From contig JBKQVG010000140.1 in the NCBI GenBank assembly GCA_052325345.1, positions 1 through 42,662 on the forward strand: a DNA stretch of 42,662 bases, read 5' to 3'. Both the position numbers and the translations under genes were made by a program. This DNA is from JBEKYD01 sp052325345 (lineage in GTDB: Bacteria; Acidobacteriota; Terriglobia; Bryobacterales; Bryobacteraceae). The notes beneath the pieces were generated by a model that was not told where the DNA came from, searched no databases, and saw only the letters and a program-made list of their open reading frames with translations. This document shows positions 27,355 to 36,233 of the stretch, one piece after another (the first letter of the stretch is position 1; the number at the start of each line of letters is the position of its first letter).

Positions 27355-28332
27355 ATGGAAAACCGCGGTGGAAGGGCGTCTCTGTTACGAGATTCAGCAC
27401 ACGAATTGCGGGCGGAGCTGGCTCGCAAGATTGCCTTGTTCATGGGCTCAGCAGAGAAACGGGTAACGGAAATTCCCGGCCTGGTGCTCGTCCGACGGAC
27501 CGCCCCGACCGCTCCGTGCTCAATGACTTACGAGCCGAGCGTGACCGTGATCGCCCAAGGGCGGAAGCGCGTAGAACTCGGCCGAAACGTTTTCCTCTAT
27601 GATGCGTCGCGATTCCTGCTGACATCGGTCGATTTGCCGGTCGTCAGCCGGGTGATCGACGCAAGTGAAAAGATGCCCTGCCTGGCCTTGTCGCTCAAAC
27701 TCGAAATGCCCGTAGTGCGGGAACTTCTCAGCCGGGAGGAGATTCAGGTGGCTGAGGCGCCGTCCGACAGTCCTGGCATGGCGACCGGTGAAACCACGGC
27801 GCCGTTTCTCAGTGCGTGCTGCCGGCTCGTGGATCTGCTGGACACGCCGCAGGACATTCCCTTTCTCGGTGGCCTGATTCAACGCGAGATCATGTACCGG
27901 ATCCTTGGCGGCGCGGAGGGAGCACGCCTTCGAGCGATTGCAACGCTAGGAGAGCAGAGCCACCGAACGGCCAAAGCCATCGCCTGGATCCGGGCGAACT
28001 ATGCGAAGCCGCTCCGGGTGGAAGATCTCGCGGAAATCGCGGGCATGGGCGTATCCACGCTGCACCACCACTTCCGGGTGCTGACCGCCATGAGTCCTCT
28101 TCAGTATCAGAAACAGTTTCGGTTGCAGGCAGCGCGGGGACGCATGCTGATGGATGGTCTGGACGCCGCAAGTGCGGCCTTCGAGGTCGGATACGAAAGC
28201 GCCAGCCAATTCAACCGCGAATACAGCCGTTTCTTCGGCCAACCGCCGATGCGGGATATTCGGGCTCTTCGCTCGCCAAACGCTCAGCCATTGGAATCGG
28301 TCGGTAGTCGGCAAAACGCTGTCCGATCGTGA
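27355..28332 (+). CDS. AraC-family transcriptional regulator (AraC_N type)
   Basis: This 325-residue DNA-binding protein has an N-terminal AraC_N domain (about 40-195; SMTYEPSVTVIAQGRKRVELG) and two helix-turn-helix motifs near the C-terminus (LRVEDLAEIAGMGVSTLHHHF and DAASAAFEVGYESASQFNREY, the usual AraC signature). The frame is open much further upstream, but that DNA belongs to the reductase on the other strand, so I take the ATG at 27355; GAGGAG lies about 15 bases upstream. It is divergent from the aldo/keto reductase, a common pairing in which the regulator responds to a toxic aldehyde or similar inducer. Confidence 0.9.
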   Translation: MENRGGRASLLRDSAHELRAELARKIALFMGSAEKRVTEIPGLVLVRRTAPTAPCSMTYEPSVTVIAQGRKRVELGRNVFLYDASRFLLTSVDLPVVSRVIDASEKMPCLALSLKLEMPVVRELLSREEIQVAEAPSDSPGMATGETTAPFLSACCRLVDLLDTPQDIPFLGGLIQREIMYRILGGAEGARLRAIATLGEQSHRTAKAIAWIRANYAKPLRVEDLAEIAGMGVSTLHHHFRVLTAMSPLQYQKQFRLQAARGRMLMDGLDAASAAFEVGYESASQFNREYSRFFGQPPMRDIRALRSPNAQPLESVGSRQNAVRS

Positions 28333-28487
28333 CGGTTTCCGTGAAGCACCGTTGAAGTCCGTCTACCGGAATGATGCCGGTGGGAAGGCGCGCAACAGGA
28401 TTTGGCCAGTCGGTATCGGGAGGCTGTCGCCAGCCCCGACCTGCCCGGCCCATCCCGGAGAGCTATGATAGACCCCAGGTTATCGGG

Positions 28488-30191
28488 ATGCCGCAAATCA
28501 TTAAGAAGAGCCCTGTTTTCGACGTAGTGGTGATCGGCTCGGGCGCGGGCGGGGGAACGGCGGTCAAGGTCTTGACCGACCACGGAATCGGCGTGGCGCT
28601 GCTCGAAGCCGGGCCGATGCTGAATCCGGCGCGCGATTTTCGCGAGCACGTCTGGCCTTACCAGGTGGACCATCGCGGCGCCGGCGCCCATTCGGAGCTG
28701 TATTTCGGGCGCCAGCAGTGGGGCTTCTTTGCCGCGCCGGTAGGCTATTGGGACATTCCCGACGAACCTTACACGGCGGCGCTGGGCAACCAGTTCCGCT
28801 GGTTCCGCTCGCGCATTCTGGGCGGCCGGACCAATCACTACGGGCGCATTTCGCTGCGCTTCGCGGATTACGACTTCCAGCCGGAAGACGGCCTGAGCGA
28901 CCCCTGGCCGGTGACCTACGACGAAATGGCGCCGTGGTACGACAAGGCCGAGGGCTTCATCGGCGTCACCGGCACACGGGAAGGACTGCGCACCGCGCCG
29001 GACGGCAACTTCCTGCCGCCGATTGCGCCGCGGGTGCACGAGGTGCTGATCCAAAAGTCGTGCCAGAAGCTGGGCATCCCCTGCATTCCGTCGCGCATGG
29101 CTATGCTGACGCGGTCCATCAACGGCCGGGCGGCGTGCCACTATTGCGGGCAGTGCGGGCGCGGCTGCATCACGGCGTCGGCATTCAGCTCCAGCCAGGC
29201 CATGATCTTCCCCGCCATGAAGACCGGCAAGCTCACCGTGATTCCGGGCGCCATGGCGCGGGAACTCGCGACCGACGGCTCCGGCAAGGTGACCGCGGTT
29301 TCCTACGTGGACAAGGCCACGCGCAGCGAACGGCAGATCCGATGCCGCGCGGTGGTGGTGGCGGCCAGCGCCTGCGAATCGGCGCGGCTGCTGCTGAATT
29401 CCCGCTCGCCGCGGTTTCCCAATGGCCTGGCCAACGGCGCCGGCGTGGTGGGTAAGTATTTGACGGATTCGGTGGGTTACTCGTTGAGCGGCAATGTGCC
29501 CGCGCTGGAGGGATTGCCGCGGCACAACAGCGACGGCATTGACGGCATGCACGTCTACGTGCCGTGGTGGCTTTTGGGCGACCGGCGCAAGAATTTTCCG
29601 CGCGGCTACTACATCGAGCTGGGCGGCGGATTCCGGATGCCGCAAATCGGATCGTTCCACGAAGCCTGCGCCGCCCAACAGGGCTATGGGAAGAAGCTGA
29701 AAGACCGGATCCGCGAAGGCTACGGCGCGGAAGTGTCGTTTGCCGGACGCGGCGAGATGATTCCCAACCGCAACAGCTACTGCGAGATCGATCCGGAGCG
29801 CGTGGACGCATGGGGCATCCCGGTGCTCCGCTTCCACTTTGAATGGAGCGACAACGAAATCAACCAGGTGCGCCACATGCACCAGACGTTTCAGGCAATC
29901 CTCGAAACCATGGGCGGCAAAGTGAACGGGCCGCTGCCCGATGCGAAAACGGCGGGGATTTCCGTGCCTGGCACCATTATTCACGAAGCGGGAACGGTGC
30001 GAATGGGGACAGACCCCGCGCGCTCGGCCCTGAATTCCTATTGCCAGGCGCACGAAGTGAAGAACCTGTTTGTCTGCGACGCCGCGCCGTTCGTCAGCCA
30101 ACCCGATAAGAACGTCACCCTGAGCATCGTGGCTTTTGCCTGGCGCGCCAACGAATATTTGGCGGAAGAAATGAGGAAGGGAAATGTCTGA
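28488..30191 (+). CDS. GMC-family FAD-dependent oxidoreductase (dehydrogenase large subunit)
   Basis: This 567-residue flavoprotein has the FAD-binding VVIGSGAGGGTA near residues 14-25, a Cys-rich CHYCGQCGRGC segment near 220, and the C-terminal GMC region with HEAGTVRMG and NVTLSIVAFAWR, which carry the expected catalytic His/Asn. Enzymes with this layout oxidise a sugar or polyol and pass electrons to a cytochrome. I chose the ATG at 28488 because the 39 upstream codons show no conserved feature. The stop overlaps the start of the small Tat subunit by 8 bp. The Tat signal sits only on the small subunit, so the pair is probably exported together. Confidence 0.92.
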   Translation: MPQIIKKSPVFDVVVIGSGAGGGTAVKVLTDHGIGVALLEAGPMLNPARDFREHVWPYQVDHRGAGAHSELYFGRQQWGFFAAPVGYWDIPDEPYTAALGNQFRWFRSRILGGRTNHYGRISLRFADYDFQPEDGLSDPWPVTYDEMAPWYDKAEGFIGVTGTREGLRTAPDGNFLPPIAPRVHEVLIQKSCQKLGIPCIPSRMAMLTRSINGRAACHYCGQCGRGCITASAFSSSQAMIFPAMKTGKLTVIPGAMARELATDGSGKVTAVSYVDKATRSERQIRCRAVVVAASACESARLLLNSRSPRFPNGLANGAGVVGKYLTDSVGYSLSGNVPALEGLPRHNSDGIDGMHVYVPWWLLGDRRKNFPRGYYIELGGGFRMPQIGSFHEACAAQQGYGKKLKDRIREGYGAEVSFAGRGEMIPNRNSYCEIDPERVDAWGIPVLRFHFEWSDNEINQVRHMHQTFQAILETMGGKVNGPLPDAKTAGISVPGTIIHEAGTVRMGTDPARSALNSYCQAHEVKNLFVCDAAPFVSQPDKNVTLSIVAFAWRANEYLAEEMRKGNV

Positions 30192-30807
30192 ATCAGGCGA
30201 CCGCTCGCGCCGCGAATGGCTGCGGCATATCGCCATGTCGCTGAGCCTGGGCACGGCCGGGAGCTGCGTTCTTTCGGCGCAGGACGCCCATCGCGTGCAT
30301 GGGGCTGTGGCGGCCGATAAAGCCGCGGCGAATGGCCCTTATGTTCCAAAAGCGCTCACGGCTCACGAGTTCGCGACGCTCGAACGTCTCAGCGGCCTGA
30401 TCCTTCCCGCCGACGAGCACTCGCCCGGCGCGCTGGCCGCGGGCGCGGCCCAATTTATCGACTTCCTGTGCTCGGCCAGCGACGAGATGAAGCGCATCTA
30501 TACCGGCGGGCTGGCGTGGTTGGATGACGCGATCCGCCGCCGCAACGACGGCGAGACGTTCGTCGGCGCCGCGCCCGAACGCCAGACCGCGCTGCTCGAT
30601 GCCATCGCGTGGAGGGGATCGGCGCCCGGCGGCATGGAAGCTGGGGTGGAGTTCTTCGACTGGGCCAGAAAAATGGTGGCTGACGCCTTTTATACCAGCC
30701 CGATAGGCATTCGCGACCTCGGCTACCGGGGCAATCGGGCCGTGAGCGAGTTTCACGTCCCGCGGGAAGCCATCGAGTACGCGGTCAAGCGAAGCCCGTT
30801 TGCTTGA
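30184..30807 (+). CDS. Gluconate 2-dehydrogenase subunit 3-like Tat protein
   Basis: This 207-residue small subunit has a twin-arginine signal (SRREWLRHIAMSLSLGTAGS, residues 8-27) and then the family core: ALTAHEFATLERLSGLILPADEHSPGA at about 54-80, and GYRGN near 179. Subunit 3 proteins help assemble or export the GMC subunit and have no catalytic site of their own. Translation is coupled to the GMC gene (8 bp overlap). No cytochrome c subunit follows here, so the electron acceptor must be encoded elsewhere. Confidence 0.88.
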   Translation: MSESGDRSRREWLRHIAMSLSLGTAGSCVLSAQDAHRVHGAVAADKAAANGPYVPKALTAHEFATLERLSGLILPADEHSPGALAAGAAQFIDFLCSASDEMKRIYTGGLAWLDDAIRRRNDGETFVGAAPERQTALLDAIAWRGSAPGGMEAGVEFFDWARKMVADAFYTSPIGIRDLGYRGNRAVSEFHVPREAIEYAVKRSPFA

Positions 30808-30853
30808 CGCCGCACCTGCGGCGGGGCAGGGTGGGTTTTGGAGGGACGACGCC

Positions 30854-30973
30854 ATGACGATCACCGTTGACATCAGGCCCGCTCAGGCCGAACTCGCCCG
30901 CCTGGCCGCCGCCCCTGGCCGCGCGGTTGTCGAGCGCCCACTCTCCCCAATACAGTTAACCACCCCGGGATAA
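30854..30973 (+). pseudogene. Short antitoxin-like N-terminal remnant
   Basis: A 39-codon reading frame begins with MTITVDIRPAQAELARLA, similar in pattern to the first residues of the VapB-like antitoxin at 21798 (MTITLELPPDAEAGLAA). GGAGG lies about nine bases before the ATG. After about 25 residues the likeness ends, and no toxin gene follows. It is probably a decayed antitoxin; a genuine micro-protein is possible. Confidence 0.4.
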
Positions 30974-31026
30974 CGGACACACCGAAATTCCCGCGCCCGC
31001 CTGATATAATTGCGATCAGCCCCCCC

Positions 31027-31113
31027 GCGGATGTGGCGAAACTGGCAGACGCGCTGGATTTAGGTTCCAGTTCCCGCAAGGGAGTGTAGGTTCAAGTCCT
31101 ATCATCCGCACCA
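31027..31113 (+). tRNA. tRNA-Leu, anticodon UAG
   Basis: The 87-base gene includes encoded CCA (31111-31113). The acceptor stem is GCGGATG (31027-31033) with CATCCGC (31103-31109). The anticodon stem is CTGGA / TCCAG (31054-31058, 31066-31070) around loop TTTAGGT, giving anticodon TAG at 31061-31063. A long variable arm (TTCCCGCAAGGGAG region) and the T-loop TTCAAGTC confirm a class II leucine tRNA. No second copy of its 3' end was seen, so there is no sign of use as an attachment site. Confidence 0.97.
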
Positions 31114-31305
31114 GTAAATCGGGATAGGAGCTAGAAGGCTCTGAAACCGGACTTTCATAAAGCCGACTTCATCGAAATTGCGCTCTCGATAAAATAAATT
31201 AATAGCTGCTTGCAGCGCCTGAGCGCGGTCATGGCGGGAACACTGCATCGTTGAAGAAAACTCCTGCAAAAAGAAAGCTGAGGAATTTGGGGAGGCCAAG
31301 TCGGG

Positions 31306-31806
31306 CTATCTGGCCGGGGGGAGCTGATACTCGCCCTCCAGCTCCATGGTTCCGATGTCGTCAGCTCCGAGCTTGCCCTTGTAGGTCCCTTTCCCCTTGA
31401 TACCCTTGAGTTTTCCAGTGCCCCCGGTGATACTCCAGGTGCCCTCTTGGATAAGGTCCTCTTTCCTCGTCATTGTGCCTTGATCGGTGACGAAGAACTT
31501 GTCCCCATTAGAAAGGCTTACCACCGACGCGCCTCGGGCTTGCCCACGCGCCCCACGAAACTCGCCAAACCCCGTAATTTCCGCATCCTTGGCCTGCATC
31601 CCCGCGATTTCCGGGGCCTTGATCCAGGTGCATTTCGCTTTGCGAATCGCGAACACGTGGCCGGGTTCGTCGCCGACCGGGATCGTGTAGGATAGGTCGG
31701 CCTTGCCGCACTGCAAGGCGCCTGAGATTTTCGTTTGCGCCCAAGTCACCGGAACCAGCGTGAGCGCTAATAAGAGCAGCAGAATACTTTTGGGACGCAA
31801 GGACAC
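31306..31806 (-). CDS. Small exported beta-rich protein, unknown function
   Basis: This 166-residue protein has a clear signal peptide (about residues 1-23, ending VTWAQ). The remainder is glycine-rich with alternating strands (GTWSITGGTGKLKGIKGKGTY near 121-141), compatible with a small beta-barrel like that of allene-oxide-cyclase or DUF3224-like proteins; I cannot assign it. Two starts are possible: GTG at 31806 (AGGAGG three bases upstream) or TTG at 31800 (nine bases upstream), and the second has better spacing. A near-consensus promoter lies just upstream, so it is likely well expressed as a single gene. Confidence 0.75.
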   Translation of the reverse strand: MSLRPKSILLLLLALTLVPVTWAQTKISGALQCGKADLSYTIPVGDEPGHVFAIRKAKCTWIKAPEIAGMQAKDAEITGFGEFRGARGQARGASVVSLSNGDKFFVTDQGTMTRKEDLIQEGTWSITGGTGKLKGIKGKGTYKGKLGADDIGTMELEGEYQLPPAR

Positions 31807-31823
31807 TGTCCTCCTGGCCGGCG

Positions 31824-31852
31824 ATTCTAATCGGATTTTCAGATCGTGTCAA
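31824..31852 (-). promoter_or_regulatory. Near-consensus sigma-70 promoter
   Basis: On the minus strand, TTGACA (31847-31852) is followed by exactly 17 bases and then TAGAAT (31824-31829). The start codon of the small exported protein is about 20 bases further on, with AGGAGG between. Confidence 0.85.
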
Positions 31853-32475
31853 CCGGCTGGGATGGAAACGATGGAAACCTGGCTCTCGTGGAGGGTGAAG
31901 CCCCTCGGCCTGCCCTTTTTCAACCTGCTGATTCGCAGACCTTTAAATCTCGTCAGACCGGATACATCCCGACATATCGCGCTCCTGACAGGTTCGACCT
32001 GGGACTGGAGGAATTGTCGATCCACCCGGACATGCACAAAACCAAAGCCCGGGCGTCGCTTAATCGACAGATACGTACCGCCGCAATTCGCGTCCCCATG
32101 CCACGGAGCGGCTCGTCCTTGCTCATCCGCAGCCCCGGACTGAACCCGGAGCGGGCTTGTCACGCGGCGGTAGACAGCGGCAGCCGGAATTCAGCATAAA
32201 GTGCACAAAATTGCACCAAAAACAAACGCTCAAATGGCGAGTCCAAAATGGCTGCTAACAAATAGAAATTGCATGGTTTACGAGGGTCGCAGTTTTGTTT
32301 TTTCAGCTCCGGACCCAAACCGCCTGCTTCATTTAGGCGCACATTCAGTTTCCCGGCGCTTTGCTGACGAATCGCGCTGGCCTCCACTCCTATGTCCCAC
32401 ACCTCCACGAACGGAACTGCGCCTGGTGAGCCGCGGAAGGGGATAGAATTGATGAGGATCTTGGGGGAACGATAC
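31853..32475. other. Gene-poor stretch
   Basis: I see no supportable gene in this roughly 620 bp stretch. The part around 32190-32310 is clearly more AT-rich than its surroundings (runs such as AAAACAAA and TTTTGTTTTTT). It precedes the sugar-isomerase-like pair and may hold their promoter; no element could be identified. Confidence 0.5.
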
Positions 32476-33567
32476 ATGGTTCGCAGGAGATTTCTTCAAA
32501 GCCTTGCCACCGCGGCGGGGGCTGCCTCCCTGTCCGCGGGCGAACAGACCGGGGTGAAGCTGGGGTTCGACACTTACTCGCTGCGCGCGTTCCGCTGGAA
32601 GGCGCCGCGGTTAATTGAGTACGCCGCCGCCCAAAAGCTGGACACGATTCAGATATCGAGCCTGGGCGACTACGAAAGCCTGGACGCGGCCTATCTGGCT
32701 AAGGTGAAGGACCAGGCCGCGCGCTTGCGCATTATGCTGGAGGGCGGAACGGGGTGCATTTGCCCTTCCAGCCACGCCTTCAGCAAGGACGGGCCGCCGG
32801 CGCGCGACCGCGTGCTCGAGGGTCTGCGGGTGGCCAAGGCGATCGGCGCCACCAGCATGCGGTGCTACTTGGGCGGCAGCGCGGACAGGCTGGGTCCACT
32901 GCCGATTGAAGCGCACATCGAAAACACCGTCCAGGTGTTTCGCTCGGTTCGCAGCCAAGCGCTCGACCTGGGCGTCAAGATCGCCATCGAAAACCACGAC
33001 GGGGACATGCAAGCCCGGGAAGTGAAAACCCTGATCGAAGAAGCGGGCAAGGACTTCGTCGGCTCCTGCCTGGACACCGGGAATCCGTTGTGGGTCGTGG
33101 AAGATCCGCTGGTGTCGCTGGAAATCCTGGCCCCTTACGTGGTGACCACCCACGTGCGCGATTCGGTGGTTTTCGAGCACCCGCGCGGGGCGGCCGGGCA
33201 ATGGGTGGTGTTGGGCGACGGCAACGTGGACTTCGCCAAATTCACGGAGCGCTTTCGCGCGGCTTGTCCGGGTGTTGCCATGCAACTGGAAATCATCACC
33301 GGCCGGCCGCCCCGCGTGCTGCCCTACCTGGAAACGGATTTCTGGAAGGCCTTCCCCAAGGCGCGGGCCAGCGAATTCGCGCGATTCGTGGCGCTGGCCA
33401 AGAGCGGCCATCCGTACATGGGGGCAATGGTGATCGAAGACGTACCCGGCGCGCATCCGCCGGAGATCCTCGAAGAGGCGCTCAAGGAACAGCAGCGTCT
33501 GGACCTGGAGCGGAGCCTGGAATTCGCGCGCAAGAAACTGAACGTGGGAGTGAACTGGCGCGCCTGA
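32476..33567 (+). CDS. Exported TIM-barrel sugar isomerase/epimerase-like protein
   Basis: This 363-residue protein begins with a Tat-type signal (VRRRFLQSLATAAGAASLSA). The ATG at 32476 has GGGGGA seven bases upstream; an ATG at 32452 would bury the signal. The body is an AP-endonuclease-2/xylose-isomerase-like barrel: LGFDTYSLRAF near 36, KIAIENHDGDM near 175 with a likely metal-binding Glu and His, SCLDTGNPL near 200, TTHVRDS near 225 and the QLEIITGR region near 275. Family members isomerise or epimerise sugars with a divalent metal. It heads a two-gene set with a second such protein 19 bp downstream. Confidence 0.82.
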   Translation: MVRRRFLQSLATAAGAASLSAGEQTGVKLGFDTYSLRAFRWKAPRLIEYAAAQKLDTIQISSLGDYESLDAAYLAKVKDQAARLRIMLEGGTGCICPSSHAFSKDGPPARDRVLEGLRVAKAIGATSMRCYLGGSADRLGPLPIEAHIENTVQVFRSVRSQALDLGVKIAIENHDGDMQAREVKTLIEEAGKDFVGSCLDTGNPLWVVEDPLVSLEILAPYVVTTHVRDSVVFEHPRGAAGQWVVLGDGNVDFAKFTERFRAACPGVAMQLEIITGRPPRVLPYLETDFWKAFPKARASEFARFVALAKSGHPYMGAMVIEDVPGAHPPEILEEALKEQQRLDLERSLEFARKKLNVGVNWRA

Positions 33568-33586
33568 CGCGGGATAAGTGAGGACC

Positions 33587-34483
33587 ATGACGACACGACG
33601 AACGGCCATGAAGGCACTGGGGGCGCTGGCGGCAACGCTGGGCCGGGCGGCGAACCGGATCCCGGCCAACAAGAACGTCAAATGGGGGCTGGGATCGAAC
33701 CTTTGGAACTCCTTCAAGGGAACGAAGTTCACCGACATTCTGGATGTAATGCACGATACCGGCTTCATCGGTCTGCGGGTGACGCAGTTCCCGAGGTTTC
33801 TGGAAACCTACGATATGACGCAGCCGCAGATGGAGCGGGAGGTCTCGAAGCGGGGCCTCCAGGTGGTGACCATCTCGTTCAACGGCCCGGCGCAGGACGC
33901 CGCCAGGCAGCAGGAGGTTCTGGACAGCGCGCGAAAAGCCATGACGTTTCTGAAAGGGTTCGGCGCCAGCCGGCTGGTGGTCTTCTCGCCCAACCGCAGG
34001 CTGGGCGGGGCGGGAAACGCCTTTCAGAATATGTGCGAGTGCTACAACCGCCTGGGCGAGGTGGCCGGCGAGATGGGATTCCAGGCGGGCTTGCACAACC
34101 ACATGGGCCAGATGGTGCAGAACGAAGACGAACTGGACCGATGCATGCGGATGACGGATCCGAAGCTGTTCCGGCTGTCGCCCGATACGGCGCACCTGTA
34201 CCTGGCCGGCATGGATGTGCCGAAGATTCTGGAGCGCTACAAGAGCCGGCTGATGCTGGCGGACTACAAGGACGCCAAGCGCGGCGCGGCCAGCTTTCTG
34301 CAGAGCATTTTCGACCTCGGCGACGGCGATATCGATTTTCCGGCATGCCACCGGGTACTCAAATCGATTTCGTACAAGAGCTGGCTGATTGTCGACCTGG
34401 ACATCGCCCGCCAGGGCCCGCGCGCCGACTATGAGCGGTGCGGCGCCTACGTGGTCGACAAGCTGGAGCCGATTTACGTCTAA
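33587..34483 (+). CDS. Second TIM-barrel sugar isomerase/epimerase-like protein
   Basis: This 298-residue protein has a Tat-like N-terminus (TTRRTAMKALGALAATLG) and an IolE/xylose-isomerase-like barrel: GLGSNLWNSF near 32, GLHNHMGQMVQNEDEL near 168 with metal-binding residues, LSPDTAHLYLAG near 196, and LMLADYKDAKRG near 223. I took the ATG at 33587; a GTG three codons upstream is also possible. The first barrel protein precedes it by 19 bp, so the two are probably co-transcribed and act on related sugars. The stop codon lies next to the apaG remnant, at a likely deletion junction. Confidence 0.8.
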   Translation: MTTRRTAMKALGALAATLGRAANRIPANKNVKWGLGSNLWNSFKGTKFTDILDVMHDTGFIGLRVTQFPRFLETYDMTQPQMEREVSKRGLQVVTISFNGPAQDAARQQEVLDSARKAMTFLKGFGASRLVVFSPNRRLGGAGNAFQNMCECYNRLGEVAGEMGFQAGLHNHMGQMVQNEDELDRCMRMTDPKLFRLSPDTAHLYLAGMDVPKILERYKSRLMLADYKDAKRGAASFLQSIFDLGDGDIDFPACHRVLKSISYKSWLIVDLDIARQGPRADYERCGAYVVDKLEPIYV

Positions 34484-34484
34484 G

Positions 34485-34619
34485 GTGCGGCGCGGGTGCC
34501 CGCTCGAGACGCCCATGGGGATCATGCATGGCACCTACCGGATGGTCCGCTCGGGCGGGGAGGGGTTCGACATCGACATCGCGCCGTTTGCCTTAAAGGC
34601 CCGGCACACGGTGCATTAG
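34485..34619 (+). pseudogene. apaG: apaG C-terminal remnant
   Basis: The frame from 34485 to the TAG at 34617-34619 encodes about 44 residues that match the end of ApaG: CPLETPMGIMHGTYRMV, then FDIDIAPFAL and a terminal VH. Complete ApaG proteins have about 125 residues in a fibronectin-III-like fold, so roughly two thirds is missing. The homology begins just after the stop of the sugar-isomerase-like gene, as if a deletion had joined the two. The stop and a terminator hairpin remain. A start at the GTG 34485 is possible, but a folded product is unlikely. Confidence 0.75.
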
Positions 34620-34648
34620 GCGCCTGGGCCGGCGGTAGACCCAGGCGC
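34620..34648. terminator. Hairpin terminator between convergent genes
   Basis: GCGCCTGGG (34620-34628) and CCCAGGCGC (34640-34648) form a perfect 9 bp stem with an 11-base loop, directly after the apaG remnant and 7 bp before the end of the sqdB gene. A short GGGTTTAT follows on the plus strand. It is placed to serve both directions. Confidence 0.7.
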
Positions 34649-34655
34649 GGGTTTA

Positions 34656-35924
34656 TCAGTCGCCTTGCGAAACTGCTTCTTTGGCTTCCTCGTAATGGCC
34701 GTTCACGGCATGTCCGTTGGCCGCGTGTCCGTTGGCCGCCGCCAGGGTGAGCGGTTTGGAGCGCGAGTTGCGCGCCCGGCGCCAATCCACCTGCGGCGGG
34801 AACTGCGATTCGTCGATGCGGTCCCGATAGCGAATGGCGATGTTCATGAGCGAGTCGAGCAGCGACTCGGAGAGCAGATGCGGTTCGAGGCCGAGGGCGG
34901 CCAGTTTGGAGTGCCGGGCGTTGTAGTAATGCTCCTCGGCTTCCACGCGCGGATCCGGCAGGTGGTCGATTTTCACCTGCAATCCTAGTTTGCGGCCGGC
35001 GGCCTGCACCAGGTGCGCTAATTCCAGCACCGAAAACTGTTCCGTGAATTGATTGAATACGCGGCACTCGCCGGGCTTGGCGGGATTCAGACAAGCCAGT
35101 TCGACGCAGCGCACGGTATCCCGAATATCCAGGTAGCCGCGCGTCTGTCCCCCTTTGCCATAGACCGTGAGCGGATAGCCGCAGGCGGCTTCCACGCAGA
35201 AGCGATTCAGCACCGTGCCGAACACTTCATCGTAGTCGAAGCGATTGATGAGGGCCTCATCGCGACCCACTTCATCGGTCATCGTGCCGTACACCACGCC
35301 CTGGTTCAGATCGGTGGCGCGCAGCCCCCAGATCTTGCAGGCGAACATGATGTTGTGGCTGTCATGCACTTTCGACAGGTGATAGAAAGAGCCGGGTTGT
35401 TTGGGAAACGGCAGCACGTCCTTGCGGCCATTGTGCTCGATGGCGATATAGCCTTCTTCGATGTCGATATTGGGCGTGCCGTATTCACCCATGGTGCCCA
35501 GCTTGACCAGGTGACACTCGGGTCGGGACTCGCGCAGAGCGAACAGCAGGTTGAGCGTGCCCACCACGTTATTGACCTGGGTGACGACCGCGTGCTGCCG
35601 GTCGATCATCGAATACGGCGCCGAACGCTGCTCGGCGAAGTGCACCACCGCGTCCGGTTGAAACTCGCCGATGGTGGACGACAGAAACTCGAAGTCCGTA
35701 ACATCGCCGGCATATAACCGTATGCGGTTGGCGCTCGCCCGTTCCCAAGTGCGCAGCCGCTCCGCCATGGAACGAATGGGTGTGAGCGTCCGCACATCCA
35801 GATCGATGTCCCACTGGCGCCGGATGAAGCTATCGACAATCGAAACGTCGTGACCCTTTTGGGACAGGTACAGAGCGGTCGCCCAACCGCAGTAGCCGTC
35901 ACCGCCCAATACACTAATTTTCAT
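34656..35924 (-). CDS. sqdB: UDP-sulfoquinovose synthase (SQD1/SqdB-like)
   Basis: This 422-residue SDR enzyme makes UDP-sulfoquinovose, the head-group donor of the sulfolipid SQDG, from UDP-glucose and sulfite. The cofactor loop is GGDGYCGW (7-14). The catalytic residues are T144 in KLGTMGEYG and Y181/K185 in FYHLSKVHDSH, a motif specific to SQD1 relatives, followed by LNQGVVYG. GAGGG lies six bases before the ATG. The C-terminus carries a tail with NGHAANGHAVNGH repeats outside the fold. No sulfolipid glycosyltransferase is adjacent, so the transfer step must be elsewhere. Confidence 0.92.
   Translation of the reverse strand: MKISVLGGDGYCGWATALYLSQKGHDVSIVDSFIRRQWDIDLDVRTLTPIRSMAERLRTWERASANRIRLYAGDVTDFEFLSSTIGEFQPDAVVHFAEQRSAPYSMIDRQHAVVTQVNNVVGTLNLLFALRESRPECHLVKLGTMGEYGTPNIDIEEGYIAIEHNGRKDVLPFPKQPGSFYHLSKVHDSHNIMFACKIWGLRATDLNQGVVYGTMTDEVGRDEALINRFDYDEVFGTVLNRFCVEAACGYPLTVYGKGGQTRGYLDIRDTVRCVELACLNPAKPGECRVFNQFTEQFSVLELAHLVQAAGRKLGLQVKIDHLPDPRVEAEEHYYNARHSKLAALGLEPHLLSESLLDSLMNIAIRYRDRIDESQFPPQVDWRRARNSRSKPLTLAAANGHAANGHAVNGHYEEAKEAVSQGD
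34691..34739 (-). repeat. Three 15-bp repeats in the sqdB tail
   Basis: Three successive 15-base units encode A-N-G-H-A / A-N-G-H-A / V-N-G-H-Y, the first two nearly identical. Repeat-unit slippage could change the tail length. Confidence 0.7.
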
Positions 35925-36233
35925 GTAATCCCTCTTCTTCCTTGCAAGGCGTAAACGCCAAATCCGGACACTCGCGGCGCACTTGGAAAATTACCGGCTG
36001 AGTACCGGTATTCTTCCGATGCGAAGAAGCACTTTCCCGTTACAAGTTATATTGCCGCAAGCGTTAAAGGCAAGTTCTTCGCGGCCTTTGGCTGGAAGCC
36101 TGACCGTCTCCGCCCTAATATTAGCAAACGGATTGGGGAAGACGTGACTAGCCCTTCCGAGCTATCTGCAGGGAAGTAACCCGCCTAGTTTGGAAAGGTT
36201 GCGGTATTTGGGGCGATTGGCAAGGAATGCCGG
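35925..36233. other. Intergenic stretch upstream of sqdB
   Basis: This 309 bp stretch contains no gene I can support. It lies upstream of sqdB and downstream of the PilZ gene, both on the minus strand. I see a short self-complementary TACCGGTA near 36004-36011 and several short inverted repeats, but no recognisable riboswitch or promoter. It probably holds the sqdB leader. Confidence 0.4.

Noticed and set aside
28284..30254. Open frame of 656 codons on the minus strand
   Set aside because: It is antisense to the GMC oxidoreductase and shows no domain.
31027..31113. tRNA-Leu as an integration site
   Set aside because: I found no second copy of the tRNA 3' end and no integrase gene nearby.
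31102..31299. 65-codon frame on the minus strand beside the tRNA
   Set aside because: It overlaps the tRNA 3' end, lacks a ribosome site and shows no recognisable similarity.
35925..36233. Possible c-di-GMP riboswitch before sqdB
   Set aside because: The conserved core and paired elements of GEMM-type riboswitches could not be found on either strand.
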